A DNA stretch of 64,000 nucleotides from Pisolithus tinctorius. Its lineage: Eukaryota; Basidiomycota; Agaricomycetes; Boletales; Pisolithaceae. Each line of letters opens with the position of its first letter. Within the stretch, counting starts at the first letter, position 1. The DNA lies in NCBI GenBank assembly GCA_024663395.1, contig JANFAH010000001.1:6014001-6078000 (forward strand), read 5' to 3'. Both the position numbers and the translations under genes were made by a program. Shown piece after piece: positions 35,139 through 47,000 of the stretch. The notes under the pieces were generated by a model. The model did no database searches and was not told where the DNA came from. It saw only the letters and a program-made list of their open reading frames with translations.

Positions 35139-38024
35139 GGAGGAAGAGGTGGTCCACCCACATGTCACAACATTCATCGTAATGCATCACCCATATACAT
35201 GCCCACCCCCCCTCCACTTCACCCTCTCCTGACATCCAAACCCCAGCCAGAAGACCCGAACCCAACACCACCCCTAACTAATGTCTGAAGACCCATCACA
35301 ACCCAACATGTTAACCAAACTATGAATATGGCAACAAAATCTTAATACTTCCCACATAGCTCTACACTCACTAATCAACAGCCAATTAGCAGATGACTGG
35401 GACATAATCATCCTACAAGAACCACCGATTGACCAAGTTGGCAACATGTGAGCCAACAGCCACTGGAGGGTAGTATACCCTTCAAAGAAAAGAACACAGA
35501 ACACCAAACCATGAGCGGTAACATTCATAAACTCCAGGATAAGCACTAACTCTTGGGAACAGGTCAACTTCCCCTCTGCAGATGTTGTCGTAACGCAACT
35601 TAGGACTACAAAAGGCACATACACGCTGTTCAACATCTACAATGACTGCACGCATGACCGCATGATGGAGGAAATGGACACGTTCCTAGCTACCAACATC
35701 AGGAATATCAGACATATGATGAATGACCAAATGCTCTGGCTAGGCAATTTCAATAGGCATCACCCCATGTGGGACGAAGCGCACAACCATCACCTCTTCA
35801 CCACGGCAGCGCTCGCTTTGGTGCAAAAGCTGCTTGAGTTAATAGTGGACTATGGCATGGTCCAGATCCTACCCAAGGGAACACCTACCCTGCAATCATC
35901 GTCCTCAGGCAACTGGACAAGACCAGATAACACTTTCTGCACAGACTCCATGATAGAGGATTTGATCAGCTGCAACACCTGCCTGGAGAGTTGCAGCCCC
36001 AACACCGACCACGTACCAATCCTCATGTGTCTAGAGACCACTCTCACACCGTCTGTGCCCACACCAACCTACAACTACTGCAAAGTCGATTGGAAGAAAT
36101 TCAATGTTGCCCTCAAGGCAGAACTGGCCAAGGTTGGCCCACCAAGGGCAATCACCAGCGAGCAAGACTTCCAGAGATATGCAAAAGGTATCGACAGAGC
36201 ACTACAAGCGATGCTGGAAGAAGAGGTACCCAGAACTCACCCACATCCACACGTCAAACATTGGTGGTCGAAGGAATTGATGTTGCTGTGAGGGGAACTC
36301 AAAATGCTAAGTAAAACCTCCTATGCCTTTCGAGCACTCTGTGACCACCCTGCCCACAGTCTTCACAAAGAGAAAGCAAAAACCTACAACAAAGCCAAGA
36401 AATGTCACTGGAGAGACTGGTTAGAAGAAGCAAGCGATTGGGACCTGTGGATCGCAAATGCCTATATCTCTAAACCATATGGCAATGGCAGCAAGTCCAG
36501 AATACCAACGCTCAAACACACCACTGCAGATGGCTCCATCACCACGATCAGCTCCAACGAAGATAAGAGTTGTGTGTTCACACAAATGCTGTTCCCACCA
36601 CCACTGTCCTACTCGACAGTACCTCAGAACTACAAATACCCTGAACCAGCCAAGTGCTGGAGCCCCATCACTAAAGAGCAGCTCACATGCACCATCAAAA
36701 ATCTTAGCCCATACAAAGCTCCCAGGCCGGACAGAGTAGCAAACATAGTATTCCAAAAATCCCCCCTGCTGTCAGACTACTTACTACACCTCTTCAACGC
36801 AGTGTTCACCTACTGCACGTACTATGACCCATGGAGACAATCAACCACGGTAATACTGTGCAAGCCCAGCAAACCCGACTACTCGACACCGAAGGCATAC
36901 CGTCCAATAGCACTACTAAACACCACCACGAAACTGCTCTCAGTAATAGTCGCAGATCGCCCAACTTACATCCTTGAAAAGCACTGTCTCCTCCCAGTCA
37001 CTCACTTTGGTGGCAGACCAGGATGCTCGACTGAAGATTTGTTACTTCTACTTGAAACCACTGTGAGACATGCCTGGAGACAGAAAAAGGTTGTGTCTGC
37101 GCTGTTCCTGGACATCGAGGGTGCATTCCCAAACACAGTAACGGACTGTCTGCTACACGACATGAGAAAAAGAAGTCTACCACCAGAGATAACACTTTTC
37201 ACAGAGCAACTACTAACAGGCAGGAAAACAAAGTTAAGATTCAGTGATTACGAATCTGACTGGTTCAACATCAAAAATGGCATTGGCCAAGGCGATCTGT
37301 TATCAATGATCTTATATGTCATATACAGCTCAGACCTAGTCGACATGGCCAAAGGCAAAAACAAGCTAACCCTAGCATTTGTGGATGACATGGCATTCAT
37401 TGCCATAGGTAAATCGTTTACAGACACCCACACCATGCTACTTGACATGATGGAATAAGAGGATGGAGGTTACAATTGGTCCAACAAGCACAATTTGCGC
37501 TTCAAAACCAGCAAATTTGCATTAATGGATTTCACACTCAGCAGAGCCAAGCCCAGGACTCTGCTAACGATAAGAGGAACAGTAATAACCCTGACAATGA
37601 CTCACAAATTCTTAGGAGTAATACTGGACCAGGAGCTAAGATGGAAGACTCACATGGTGCAAGCCTTGGCGAAGGGTACGAAACAAGCCCTCCTCCTGAG
37701 AAGGCTTTCATCAGTGTCATGGGGCATCCCCATGAAAATGATGCATCAACTATACCAGACCACAGTAGTCCCAAAGATAATGTACACAGCCTCAGTCTGG
37801 CTGAAGCCAGCCTTCACAGGAGATCACACCTCCAGTGTGTGAGGCTCAAAAGGCATTGCACATCGAATCATGACAATCCAAAGAACAGCAGCCTTAGCAG
37901 CCACGGGAGAAATGAAGACCACCCCCACCGACACCTTGCTAGCCCACACCAACATCCTCCCTGTGCCACTACTCATCCAGCACACACTCTACAAAACAGC
38001 GATACACCTGTCCATGCTACCTGA

Positions 38025-39835
38025 TGTGAGTCAAAGTGTGGTTCAGTGGTGGAAACCAACCAAAACCAACACAAAAGACAAAAAGAGCAAGTGGTGGTGT
38101 GCCTATGTGGTACCCAGATGGTGGAACCTTTGATTTGGGTGGGTTTTTGCAAGCTATAACACTCAAAGATGAGTGCTGAGGATTGGGGATGCCCCTTATG
38201 AAGAAGGAGTGGGAATGCAATAGAATGTGATAGGGTAGACTGCTGTCAGCCTACAGAAGGATGGATGGCGACTCAATTCGATGTCCTGAGCTGCACTGAG
38301 CTCAGGGAGGACTTAGAGCGAAGTAGATTGATGATAGATGATAATAAGCGAAGTAGACGATAGCTAGACCCTTAATAAAGTCTCAACTATTGAAGCTGAT
38401 GAATAATTTACTGAGAGATGATAAAATGCGAGCAAGAGGGGCTCTCTGATGTCTCTTTTTTTAGCTATCTAAGTACAGTGATTATATACAGTACAGGGGC
38501 ATCGCCTATGGAAAACAAGGTGCAAACACTTGGTAAGTGATTGGTAACTGATGAGTAGGGAATGTAAGCGGTGGGTAATTGTCTTAGAAAGCATTGGTGA
38601 GCATTGGTAAGGATAAGTAAGCCAAAAAGCGAAGAATCAGTAAGCAAGGGCAAAAGATTGGTAAGTATTGGCAATAGGTGAGTCAAAGACAGTCAGAATG
38701 TCAAAGTATGAGTCAAGTAATGTCAGAAACTGGGAAAGCACACTGGAATCACATTAGGGGGAGGCTGTGCATGTCACATCTCAAAGAGATCACTTCTAGG
38801 CCAAGGTAGGATGACAGAGAGGCAGCACTGATCTGATGCCAATATAGTACATCCAAAAGCAGACAGGGTGAGTCAGATGTCAACAGGGGTCAAGCTTTGG
38901 GGGTCTGTGGGGTGACAGGAGCATAGGGGATCACAACTTTCCCCCCCAAACCATCCTCTCAGTGAAGCAAATAGATACTTCATGAATGAGGCTCTGTTGG
39001 AAGAGAGGATGAAGGGGGAGCATCTTCTGCTGTATCTTGCAATAAGGAGGCAAGATATGCATCATACTCATCATGGATGCGATCAGGGAGAGTGGAGAAC
39101 AGTAGATTATACTGTAGCTGTTGCAATTTTGGAAGAATGATGGATGAGACTGGTATGAAGACATTGCAGGGAGCAGGGAGGAAGGATCCATATGCTTCTT
39201 GGACTGGAGAGACTGAAATGACCACATAAGACCTTTCCAAATGAATGACAGACCTGAGGTGACCAAAGAACATCCTCCTAGAGGTCATACTGACAAAAAG
39301 AATGTGCTGTCCAAGCTGGATGGGCTGGGAGGGGGCAGACAAGGATGGGATGTACCAGGATGCTTCAGGACAGAAGCTGGTAGGAACCCCTGGTAGATAT
39401 ATGTAGCCATGGTCCCTAGCAAAGGGGACAAGTGAAATGATTGATGTGGAGGCAGCCATATCAGAAGAATTAGCAAAATGAGCGTCTTTTGGAGGGAGTG
39501 CTGTAGAAATGTGTGGAGTGCGCAAATCCTTTCCAATCTTGGAAGGTAGGATCACATGGCTGAGCACTACAAGCGAGTGTGGGAATGGTTTCAGTATCTG
39601 CAGAAATGGCAGAGATATGTCAAAAACCAGAATGCTGTACACGGGCACTTAAGAATTTTAACCAGCACTTAACTTGCTTTCTCCTTTCTTTTCTTTGGCA
39701 TTGATGACTCGTTCTTGTGTGAGGGATGACTGCTGGCATTTCTGGCTGTCCTTCCTCGCATGAGGGCTATGGTCTTCATCTCCATTCATCAGCTGCATCC
39801 ATGTCCACCTCACCAAACACCTTTGGTGTGTGACA
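38025..39835 (-). repeat. LTR-like repeat copy A (1.8 kb), inserted in the LINE
   Basis: Bounded on the - strand by TGTCACACACC at the start and GACTCACA at the end (TG...CA). It is flanked by CTGA (38021-38024) and CCGA (39836-39839), a 4-base target duplication differing by one CpG transition; the LINE frame rejoins across it (LPD-SQPLCAHV). It carries a 222-codon open frame on the - strand (38980-39648, starting MPVYSILVFDISLP) of no family I know, a TATA-like tatataatc, and AT-rich near-repeats of the ggtaagtattgg type. A diverged copy is at 50024-51521. It reads best as a solo LTR or short LTR-type element without a partner. Confidence 0.6.
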
Positions 39836-40863
39836 CCGATAGCCAACCACTCTGTGCACATGTAGACAAAATCGCCAAATCCAATGTCAAACATCACTGT
39901 GCAGCACTCCACCAACTGTTTCATGAACTAGAAGTTAACCCAAAACATGTAGAGAAAATCCACCCATGTTTGATCCCCCCCAATGCATGCCTGTCACACA
40001 TAACAGCCATAGCCCCAAACAAAAAAGAAGCACTCAAAGACCTCACAAAAGTCAGAGACCATACACTCATTTTCACAGACGGCTCATGCACAGAAGGCGG
40101 AGCAGGGGCAGCAGCAGTCCTATATGTTGATTACAAGCACATCACTACACTATGGTATCATTTGGGTAGTGACTCGCAACACACAGTGTTTGAGGCAGAG
40201 GCAGTGGCATTAATACTGGCAGCACATCTACTGGACATGAGGGATGAGATCACATACCCAGTCACAATTCTAGCAGACAACCAAGCAGTCATCAGATTGA
40301 GTGAGCAGCCAACAGCGAAACTGGGCCATTATCTACTAATGCATTTCAGGTCGATGATCATCAAGATCCTCAAGGAGAAATGTCTGTCAAGAAAAAACAT
40401 CATGACCCGCTGGATAGCAGGTCATATGGAAGTTGAAGGAAATGAGCTAGCAGACAGGGAAGCGAAGCTAGCAGCAAAGAGAGTAGAGGCCACCAGTCCT
40501 GTGAACAAACTACCCCCTTCGCTGAAAGACCGATTGCCCTGCAGTGTATCCGCCCTCAAGCAAATCCACACTGCGAAGCAGAAGACCCAATGGCTCAAAC
40601 TCTGGAAGAAATCCCCCTGGTACAACTGCATGTCACACATTGACCCAGGATTACCCGGCACATCATTCACCAAACTAACTGTGGCACTACCCAAAAAACA
40701 TACAGGTCTATTCATCCAGCTCCACACTGGTCATATACCACTCAACAAACACCTCTACCAGTTCAAACATAGCGACACCCCCATGTGCCTCCAATGCAGA
40801 GGGGATGTCCCAGAGGACGTCCACCACTTCCTGTTTCAATGCCCCAGATACAACAGAGAACGG

Positions 40864-41851
40864 TGTGGAACACGACTTCTGGGAAGCATGCAACTAGAGG
40901 AAGGGTGAAGGGAGAATTCCTTAGGATCATCCCAAGGGGTGCTGTGTGGAAGGAGAAGTTGAGAAAGGGCTTAGAAGCAGTGGGGAGTTTCGAGCGAGAG
41001 CCATGGGATTTAATTCCGGGCAGATGTAGACGCATGAGGAACAGTGAGATGGGTATACGAAATTCCAAGAGGTTGCTATGCGTCAAGAGGAGTGAATTCG
41101 AAGCGAAAGGGACACAGGATTAGGTGTGCAAAGCTGGAGGATGCGGGAGACACGAAGACCTCTGGGGACACTGAAGATGCTGTAGACTCTATATACGCAC
41201 TTAGACTCTAGAAACTCTTGAACTTGCAGAACACACACAGATAATGACTCCAAGGGTGGGTGGTATATTTCCGACACTATGGCAGAATTATATAGTACAG
41301 GGAAAGTAGGTACGAGTTGGAGTAAGGTGGGGCGGAAAAACTAAAAGACCAGAAAATAAGGGGAAGGACATCAGACGTCAGCAAAATACAGATGCACATG
41401 AAATAGTCTGGTGGGTAGTAGACAAGAGTAAGAACAGGACAACAGTAAGGGGTATCTTCCAACAGAACAAGAGTATGCGTACAAGTGGGAGGTGGAGCTG
41501 AGTGGCACAGGAGGGCAGAGCATAGTGTACTGGCACGAAGTCCAGCTTGCAGAATTTAGGGCGGCAGGGGAACTCGGAGTTTTTTAGAGGTAAGTGGCAC
41601 GGATGACTGGTGATGTGGCTGAGCGGTGGCACGGCTACTGAATTCTGTCTGTGCAAATGCGGAATTTCTGGATCAGTGTTTTGATGACTGAGTGACATGT
41701 GGAAGGTTGGTAGAAACTCCGAAGGCGACAGGGGTGGGGAGGAAACACGAAGACACGAGCGGAACAATTCCAAAATGGGTTTGACATAGAGGCTTGCAGA
41801 ATTTAGTGACAGATTTGTGTTCCAGCCTCAGGGAGTATACGGCTCCCTACA
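40864..41851. repeat. Solo-LTR candidate (988 bases) inserted in the LINE
   Basis: Starts TGTGGAACACG and ends GGCTCCCTACA, flanked by ACGG on both sides (40860-40863 and 41852-41855). Removing it rejoins the LINE protein as PRYNRER-HELRNTLGRD. It contains internal copies of ttgcagaatttag (about 41548 and 41793). No domain is encoded. Its strand is not known. TG...CA ends with a 4-base duplication fit a solo LTR. Confidence 0.55.
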
Positions 41852-42146
41852 ACGGCATGAGCTGAGGAACACCCTGGGAAGAGATGCCATGTCGCTCTCA
41901 TTCCTACTCTCCAACCAGAACACCTAACCACAGCTCATCAAGTATGTATCAAGAACCAAATGGCTACAAAACACTTTTGGTGAGGTACACATGCAGTAAC
42001 CCAAACACTTGATAATGCATTGCACAGGCTATCACCACCAAAGCAACTAGTAATGGTAGTAACAAAGCACACAAGCATGCACATCAGCACCCCTGCCATA
42101 TGCCCAGATACTGCACAAAATCGACACTCACATCCAACCCCCCCAC

Positions 42147-42672
42147 TGTCATAGCCATGTCTCGACCCCGGCTGGACTCGGCCTCACGCTCACTCAGTCT
42201 GGCCTCGGCCTTGCCAATCCCATATCTCCAGTTGGTCTAGCGTGGTAGACACTGCTTTGCAGTGTCTGTCATTTCGGTTGAATCCTGCCCGGTCGTGTCC
42301 CCGGTCCACTCTGTCCCGGTCTCCGTCATCTTAGTCACTTCTTACTAATACTCATCTTACCAATCACCTTAGCAATCTTTGCGAGACCAGCATTACCGGT
42401 CTCCGTACTATAGCTACTCTAGTATATAAACTCGTAGATACTCAGCCTGTAGACCTCAGTCTGAAATCAACTAAGTTACCTCTGATAACCCCATCTCAGC
42501 CTCGGACTCGGACTGAGACCCACACAAGGGAATAGCGCTGTACTCTCAGTCGCTAAGTCCAAACAGTCCAAACTTCTGTACTCTCATCTCCCCTCTTGAT
42601 CCCGACCCCTCGGCCTCGCACCCGCTTCGGTCTCCGGTCTGGCCTCAACCCGGACAATCCCCGTACTTGACA
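42147..42672 (+). repeat. 5' LTR of Gypsy copy 1
   Basis: 526 bases from TGTCATAGCC to CCGTACTTGACA. TATA box tatataaa at 42423-42430. A probable transcript start at about 42458 (AGTCTGAAAT), which is complementary to the primer site after the LTR. A near-palindrome at 42383-42403 (gagacc-N-ggtctc), partly spoiled here by a CpG transition. Confidence 0.92.
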
Positions 42673-42674
42673 GT

Positions 42675-42684
42675 ATTTCAGACT
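42675..42684 (+). promoter_or_regulatory. Primer binding site of self-priming (Tf1) type
   Basis: ATTTCAGACT, two bases past the 5' LTR, is the exact reverse complement of AGTCTGAAAT at 42458-42467, about 35 bases downstream of the TATA box start, where transcription should begin. In Tf1 and related chromoviruses the 5' end of the transcript folds back to prime reverse transcription; this arrangement fits that mechanism. No tRNA match was noticed. Confidence 0.65.
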
Positions 42685-42710
42685 CTCCACTTGTGTGGGT
42701 CTAAACCATC

Positions 42711-44090
42711 ATGGCAACCAAGACTCGATTCCAACCTCCCTGTGGCCGCTCTGCCACCAATCCCGACTCCGCTTCAGCCAGTGGGGATCGCCACAAAACA
42801 GCACTAGCTGCTTTGGGCACCACTAGGCACTCCCCAGGTCCTGTCAGCCCTTTCAGGGGCTTCTCAGCCCGCACATCCAATACCCCCACTCCATGTCGTC
42901 CCACTGCTCCCATCCCTGAGGGTGACCCCAGCGATGATGGGCCGGGCGACGATGATGACAACAACCCAGACGATGATGACCCCGGTGATAATGGTCCCGG
43001 TGATGATAACCCGGAAGATAATGATCTGGAAGACGATCCAGACTTCCCAGACCCGGACACTGAACCAGTGGTTGTGGTCTTCGACAGTCTCGCAAAGGCC
43101 ATCAAGTTGTTGGCTTGCAATGCCCGTACTAGTCCTGAGTCCTCAAGCAGGACCAAGCTATGCGAGCCCGATACCTTTGATGGAACAGATCCCAAGAAGC
43201 TCTGCGCGTTCTTTATCCAGTGCAAGCTTAATTTCCAAGACCGACCCCGGGCTTTTAGGACCAACCACGCCAAGGTCATCTTTGCCCAGTCATACCTCAA
43301 AGGCATGGCCCTTGAGTGGTTTGAGCCGGACTTGCTCGGGCTCGACGACCCCGATGACTGGCCTCTCTGGATGGACTCCTGGAGGGAGTTCATCCTAGAA
43401 TTGCAAACCACCTTCGGCCCTCACGACCCGGTTGCTGACGCTGAGAGCCAACTCGACCACTTGCACATGAAGGAAAGTCAGTGCATTAATAAATACATAG
43501 TCGACTTCAATCGGCTTGCCTCGCAAGTCCGAGGCTATGGTGACGGTGCGCTGTGCCATCATTTCTATTCCGGCCTCCCAGACTGAATCAAGGATGAGGT
43601 CTGTCAGGTTGGCAAACCCTGGACACTTCACGAGCTCCACCACCTTGCCCAGGAGATAGATGCGTGCTATTGGGAGCGCAAGGAAGAAGTCCAGCGGGCG
43701 AGTAAGCACCAAGGCTCGTCTAACTCCAGCAACAATAAGTCCGGAGGTTCCGGCAACAACAGTCAGGCCAAGACCGGTCAGGACAAATCCAAGACCGGCA
43801 ACAACAACAACTCCAGATCTTCTCCCAAGCCGGCTTCATCGAAGCCGGGCAATAGTAATAACAGCAATTCATCTAAGCCTGAGCCTAGCAAACTCGGCAA
43901 AGATGGAAAGCTTACCCCCGAGGAACGCAAGCGTCACATAGACGGAAACCTCTGCATGTTCTGCGGAGGGTCTGGTCATTTCGCTGACAAATGCCCCAAG
44001 AAAGCCGGAAAGGCCAAAGCTCGTGCTGCGGCTACCACCAAGGCCGCACCAGCCTCGGGCTCGGGTACTACCCCCAAGACAAAAAAATAG
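42711..44090 (+). pseudogene. Gypsy copy 1 gag (one premature TGA)
   Basis: Capsid and nucleocapsid precursor. Starts MATKTRFQPPCGRSATNP; a long Asp/Asn/Pro acidic region follows, then the retrotransposon gag core (FDGTDPKKLCAFFIQCKLNF, AQSYLKGMALEWFEPDLL). A TGA at 43584 follows GLPD, where copy 2 has CAA; many family members have Arg, so CGA was probably ancestral. The frame continues to the zinc knuckle CMFCGGSGHFADKC (about 43957-43998) and ends TAG 44088-44090, directly after the slippery heptamer. Otherwise colinear with the open 453-residue gag of copy 2. Confidence 0.88.
44081..44087 (+). promoter_or_regulatory. Probable -1 ribosomal frameshift site, A AAA AAA
   Basis: In the gag frame the codons are ACA AAA AAA TAG, a perfect X XXY YYZ heptamer ending one base before the gag stop. 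Shifting back one base continues as KKIGSSSQDSTQSG into the protease frame with no stop. The same seven-base run, stop and downstream frame are present in copy 2 (62618-62624). Confidence 0.7.
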
Positions 44091-47000
44091 GTAGCAGCTC
44101 CCAGGACTCCACACAATCTGGGAGCTGTGTTGACTCCAGTTGTGCAAACTTGGAGGCTCGTCTCAACGCGTCTGCTCTTTCCAGTCCGAATTCTTTAACC
44201 CCCTATGTCACATTAGAAAACCCAGATTTACCTCGGCTTCGTACTTTAGTGGACTCCGGTTCCACTCACTGTTTTATAGATAATCATTTTGTTAATCAAC
44301 ACTCGTTTACCCCATACTCGGTCTCCCCAATCTGACTCCAGCTCTTCGATGGAACGTCCACCTTCACCATAACCCAAGCAGTAGATGTCAATATTCGCTT
44401 CGCATCCGGCGATGTCACCCCGGTAACCCTGTTTTTAGCCCCGTTGGATTCTGAGTGTAAAATAGTTCTCGGACATGACTGGCTCACCTGCTACAATCCA
44501 TTGACTGATTGGGTATTGGGCAGTCTAACATTCCAGACTCCTGCACAAGGAATGCCAACCCCATCAACACCCCCTGTAAGCCCGGTTTCCACCGGCCTTC
44601 CTGACCCCGGTCCTAGCGACCAACCCAGCCTTGTGCCATCTGTACCGGTCCCCGACTCCCCAGCTCACACCCCTCTGAAGGCCCCTCTTGTTTCCCTGAT
44701 CAACGCAGCCACCTTTGTGTGCGCCTGCAAACTAGAAGGGTCTGTCCAATTCCAACTTCAGCTCCGCCCCTCGGACTCAGCCCAAGCCCAATCGGCCTCA
44801 GCTTCCCCTCCTCCAGCCTTACCCAATGTCCTGGAAGAGTACCATGACTTCACTGATGTATTCAGCAAGGCCAAGGCCTTGGCACTCCCACCTCACTGGG
44901 AGTACGACCTGAAAATAGAGCTTGAAGAAGGAACTACCCCGCCTCTCGGCACCATCTACTCGCTGTCCCCGGTTGAGCTCCAAGCTCTCTGGATTTTCAT
45001 CGATGAAAACCTCACCACTGGATTCATTTGGCCTACTTCATCCCCTTATGCTGCACCGGTCCTCTTTGTCAAAAAGAAGGACAGCTCCCTCCGGCTTTGT
45101 GTAGACTTCTGCGGCCTCAACAAGATCACTAAGAAGGACCGATACCCACTACCGCTCATCTCCGACCTGTTAGATTCACCAAGCCGAGCCAAGATCTACA
45201 CTAAGATTGATCTTTGGCATGCTTACCATCTCGTCCGGATTGCCCCAGGCGATGAATGGAAAACCACCTTCTGGACTCGGTATGGATCATACGAGTGGTT
45301 AGTGATGCCTTTCGGCCTCACCAATGCCCCAGCTGCTTTCCAGCGCTTTGTCAACACTATCTTTGTGGATATGTTGGATGTATGTGTGGTCGTCTACTTA
45401 GATGACATCCTGATCTACTCCGGAGATAAAGAGTCTCACAAGCAGCATGTCCGAGAAGTCCTCTGCCGACTTCAGCTTCACAGCCTTTATGCGAAGCCAG
45501 AGAAGTGCGAGTTCCACTCGGACTCGGTCAAATACCTCGGATTGCACCTCTCCCCTGCCGGCCTCACGATGTCGAAGGAAAAGGTCCAGACCATCTGCGA
45601 CTGGCCTGAGCCTCACAAGGTCAAAGACATTCAATCCTTCCTTGGCTTCGCCAATTTCTACCACCGCTTTATCTTTAATTACTCGGACATCGTCGTACTG
45701 CTGACTCGGCTTACCCGCAAGGGGGCTCCTTGGAACTTCTCTGAGGAGTGCTGCCGGTCGTTCAACAACCTCAAGGCCACCTTCACCACCGTGCCAGTCT
45801 TAACTCATTTCATCCCTGAGGTCCCTATCACCGTCGAGACCGATGCATCGGACTATGCCATCGCCGGCATCCTCTCTATTACCTGCGGCGACGGCCAGAT
45901 TCATCTGGTCGCTTTCTACTCCCGGACTCTGACGGCCCTGGAGTTGAATTATGATACTCACGACAAGGAATTGCTTGCAATCTTTGAAGCATTCCGGACC
46001 TGGCGCCATTACCTTGAGGGCTCAGCCTCACCGGTCAACGTTGTAACCGACCACAAGAACCTTGAGTACTTTTCTACTTCCAAAGTACTCACCCGCTGCC
46101 AAGCTCGCTGGTCTGAATTCCTGTCTCAGTTCAACATGATCATCAGATTCAGGCCCGGTAAGCTTGGGGCTAAGCCCGATGCCCTAACTAGACGATGGGA
46201 TGTCTACCCCAAAGAGGGGGATAGCGGCTATGCCTGAGTGAACCCGCAAAACCTGAGACCGGTTTTCACCCAGGAGCAGCTAGCGGTCTCCCTTCGCGCA
46301 ACTTACCTCGAGTACCCAGTCTTACGAGCAGTCACACTGATGGATGTAGAGAAACTTCATAATGACATCCTGACCGCACTGCCGGACAACCCGGTCTCAC
46401 AAATCCACCTGTCTGACATGTCTGATCCCCAGTGGTCAGTAGATGACACCGGCTTCCTTCGTCTTGATGGAAGGATCTATGTGCCAGACTCAAATGATCT
46501 CCATCTTAGGGTCTTGCAGCTTAAGCATGACCACCCTCTATCCAGCCACTTTGGCCAAAACCGAACCCTAGAACTCATTTGGCGTGAATACACCTGGCCT
46601 GGCCTCAGGACCTTCATCAAGGACTATGTCCAGTCTTGCACGACCTGCACTCGGGCTAAGGTCCCCTGCCATCAGCCTTACGGCCTCCTCAAGCAACTCC
46701 CAGTACCGGAGATGCCGTGGAACTCCATCTCTATGGATTTCATTGAGCAGCTTCTGGCCTCAACTGGCTTCATGGCCATCCTTGTAGTAGTTGATCGGCT
46801 TTCCAAGCAGGCCATATTCATCCCCACCCACAACACCATAACAGCCCCAGAACTCGCCAAACTATTCCTACTCCATGTCTTTTCAAAGCACGGAGTGCCG
46901 GCCCATGTAACCTCAGACCAAGGCACAGAGTTCGTGTCTCACTTCTTCTGGTCACTCGGTAAGGCCTTGGATATGCGCTTACACTTCACCTCGGGCTACC

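Larger units (their letters stand above)
35281..41999 (+). pseudogene. LINE ORF2: endonuclease, reverse transcriptase, RNase H; broken by stops and two insertions
   Basis: Starts at ATG 35281. The AP-type endonuclease covers about 35320-36100 (IWQQN, DIIILQEPP, HWRVVYPSKK, LGNFNRHHPMWDE, NTDHVPI). The reverse transcriptase covers about 36640-37455 (KAPRPDRVANIVFQKSP, AYRPIALLNTTTKL, FLDIEGAFPNTVTD, NGIGQGDLLSM, LAFVDDMAFIA; catalytic FVDD). RNase H lies after the first insertion at about 40066-40470 (LIFTDGSCTEGGAGAA, FEAEAVALILAAH, LADNQAVI, WIAGHMEVEGNELADREAK), then a knuckle-like CLQCRGDVPEDVHHFLFQC and, past the second insertion, HELRNTLGRDAMSLSFLLSN. In-frame stops: TGA at 35323, 35449, 35512, 36289 and 37840, TAA at 37456 and 41925. 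At most TGA sites relatives have Arg. Confidence 0.85.
33424..42146 (+). mobile_element. Tad-like non-LTR retrotransposon (LINE), interrupted by two LTR-like insertions
   Basis: Two reading frames: a gag-like ORF1 with zinc knuckles and an ORF2 with endonuclease, reverse transcriptase and RNase H. This is the layout of the Tad1 group of fungal LINEs. ORF2 stays in one frame once the insertions at 38025-39835 and 40864-41851 are removed; the flanks rejoin exactly at 38024/39840 and 40863/41856. The frame is interrupted almost only by TGA codons at expected Arg (CGA) positions. The 5' end lies somewhere before 33424 and the 3' end is not defined: the Gypsy element at 42147 sits in or just after the 3' UTR, and 49743-50023 may continue the same target DNA. 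Confidence 0.82.

Noticed and set aside
38025..39835. DNA transposon (CACTA- or hAT-like) interpretation of repeat A
   Set aside because: The ends are not inverted repeats of each other, whereas TG...CA ends with a 4-base target duplication fit an LTR.
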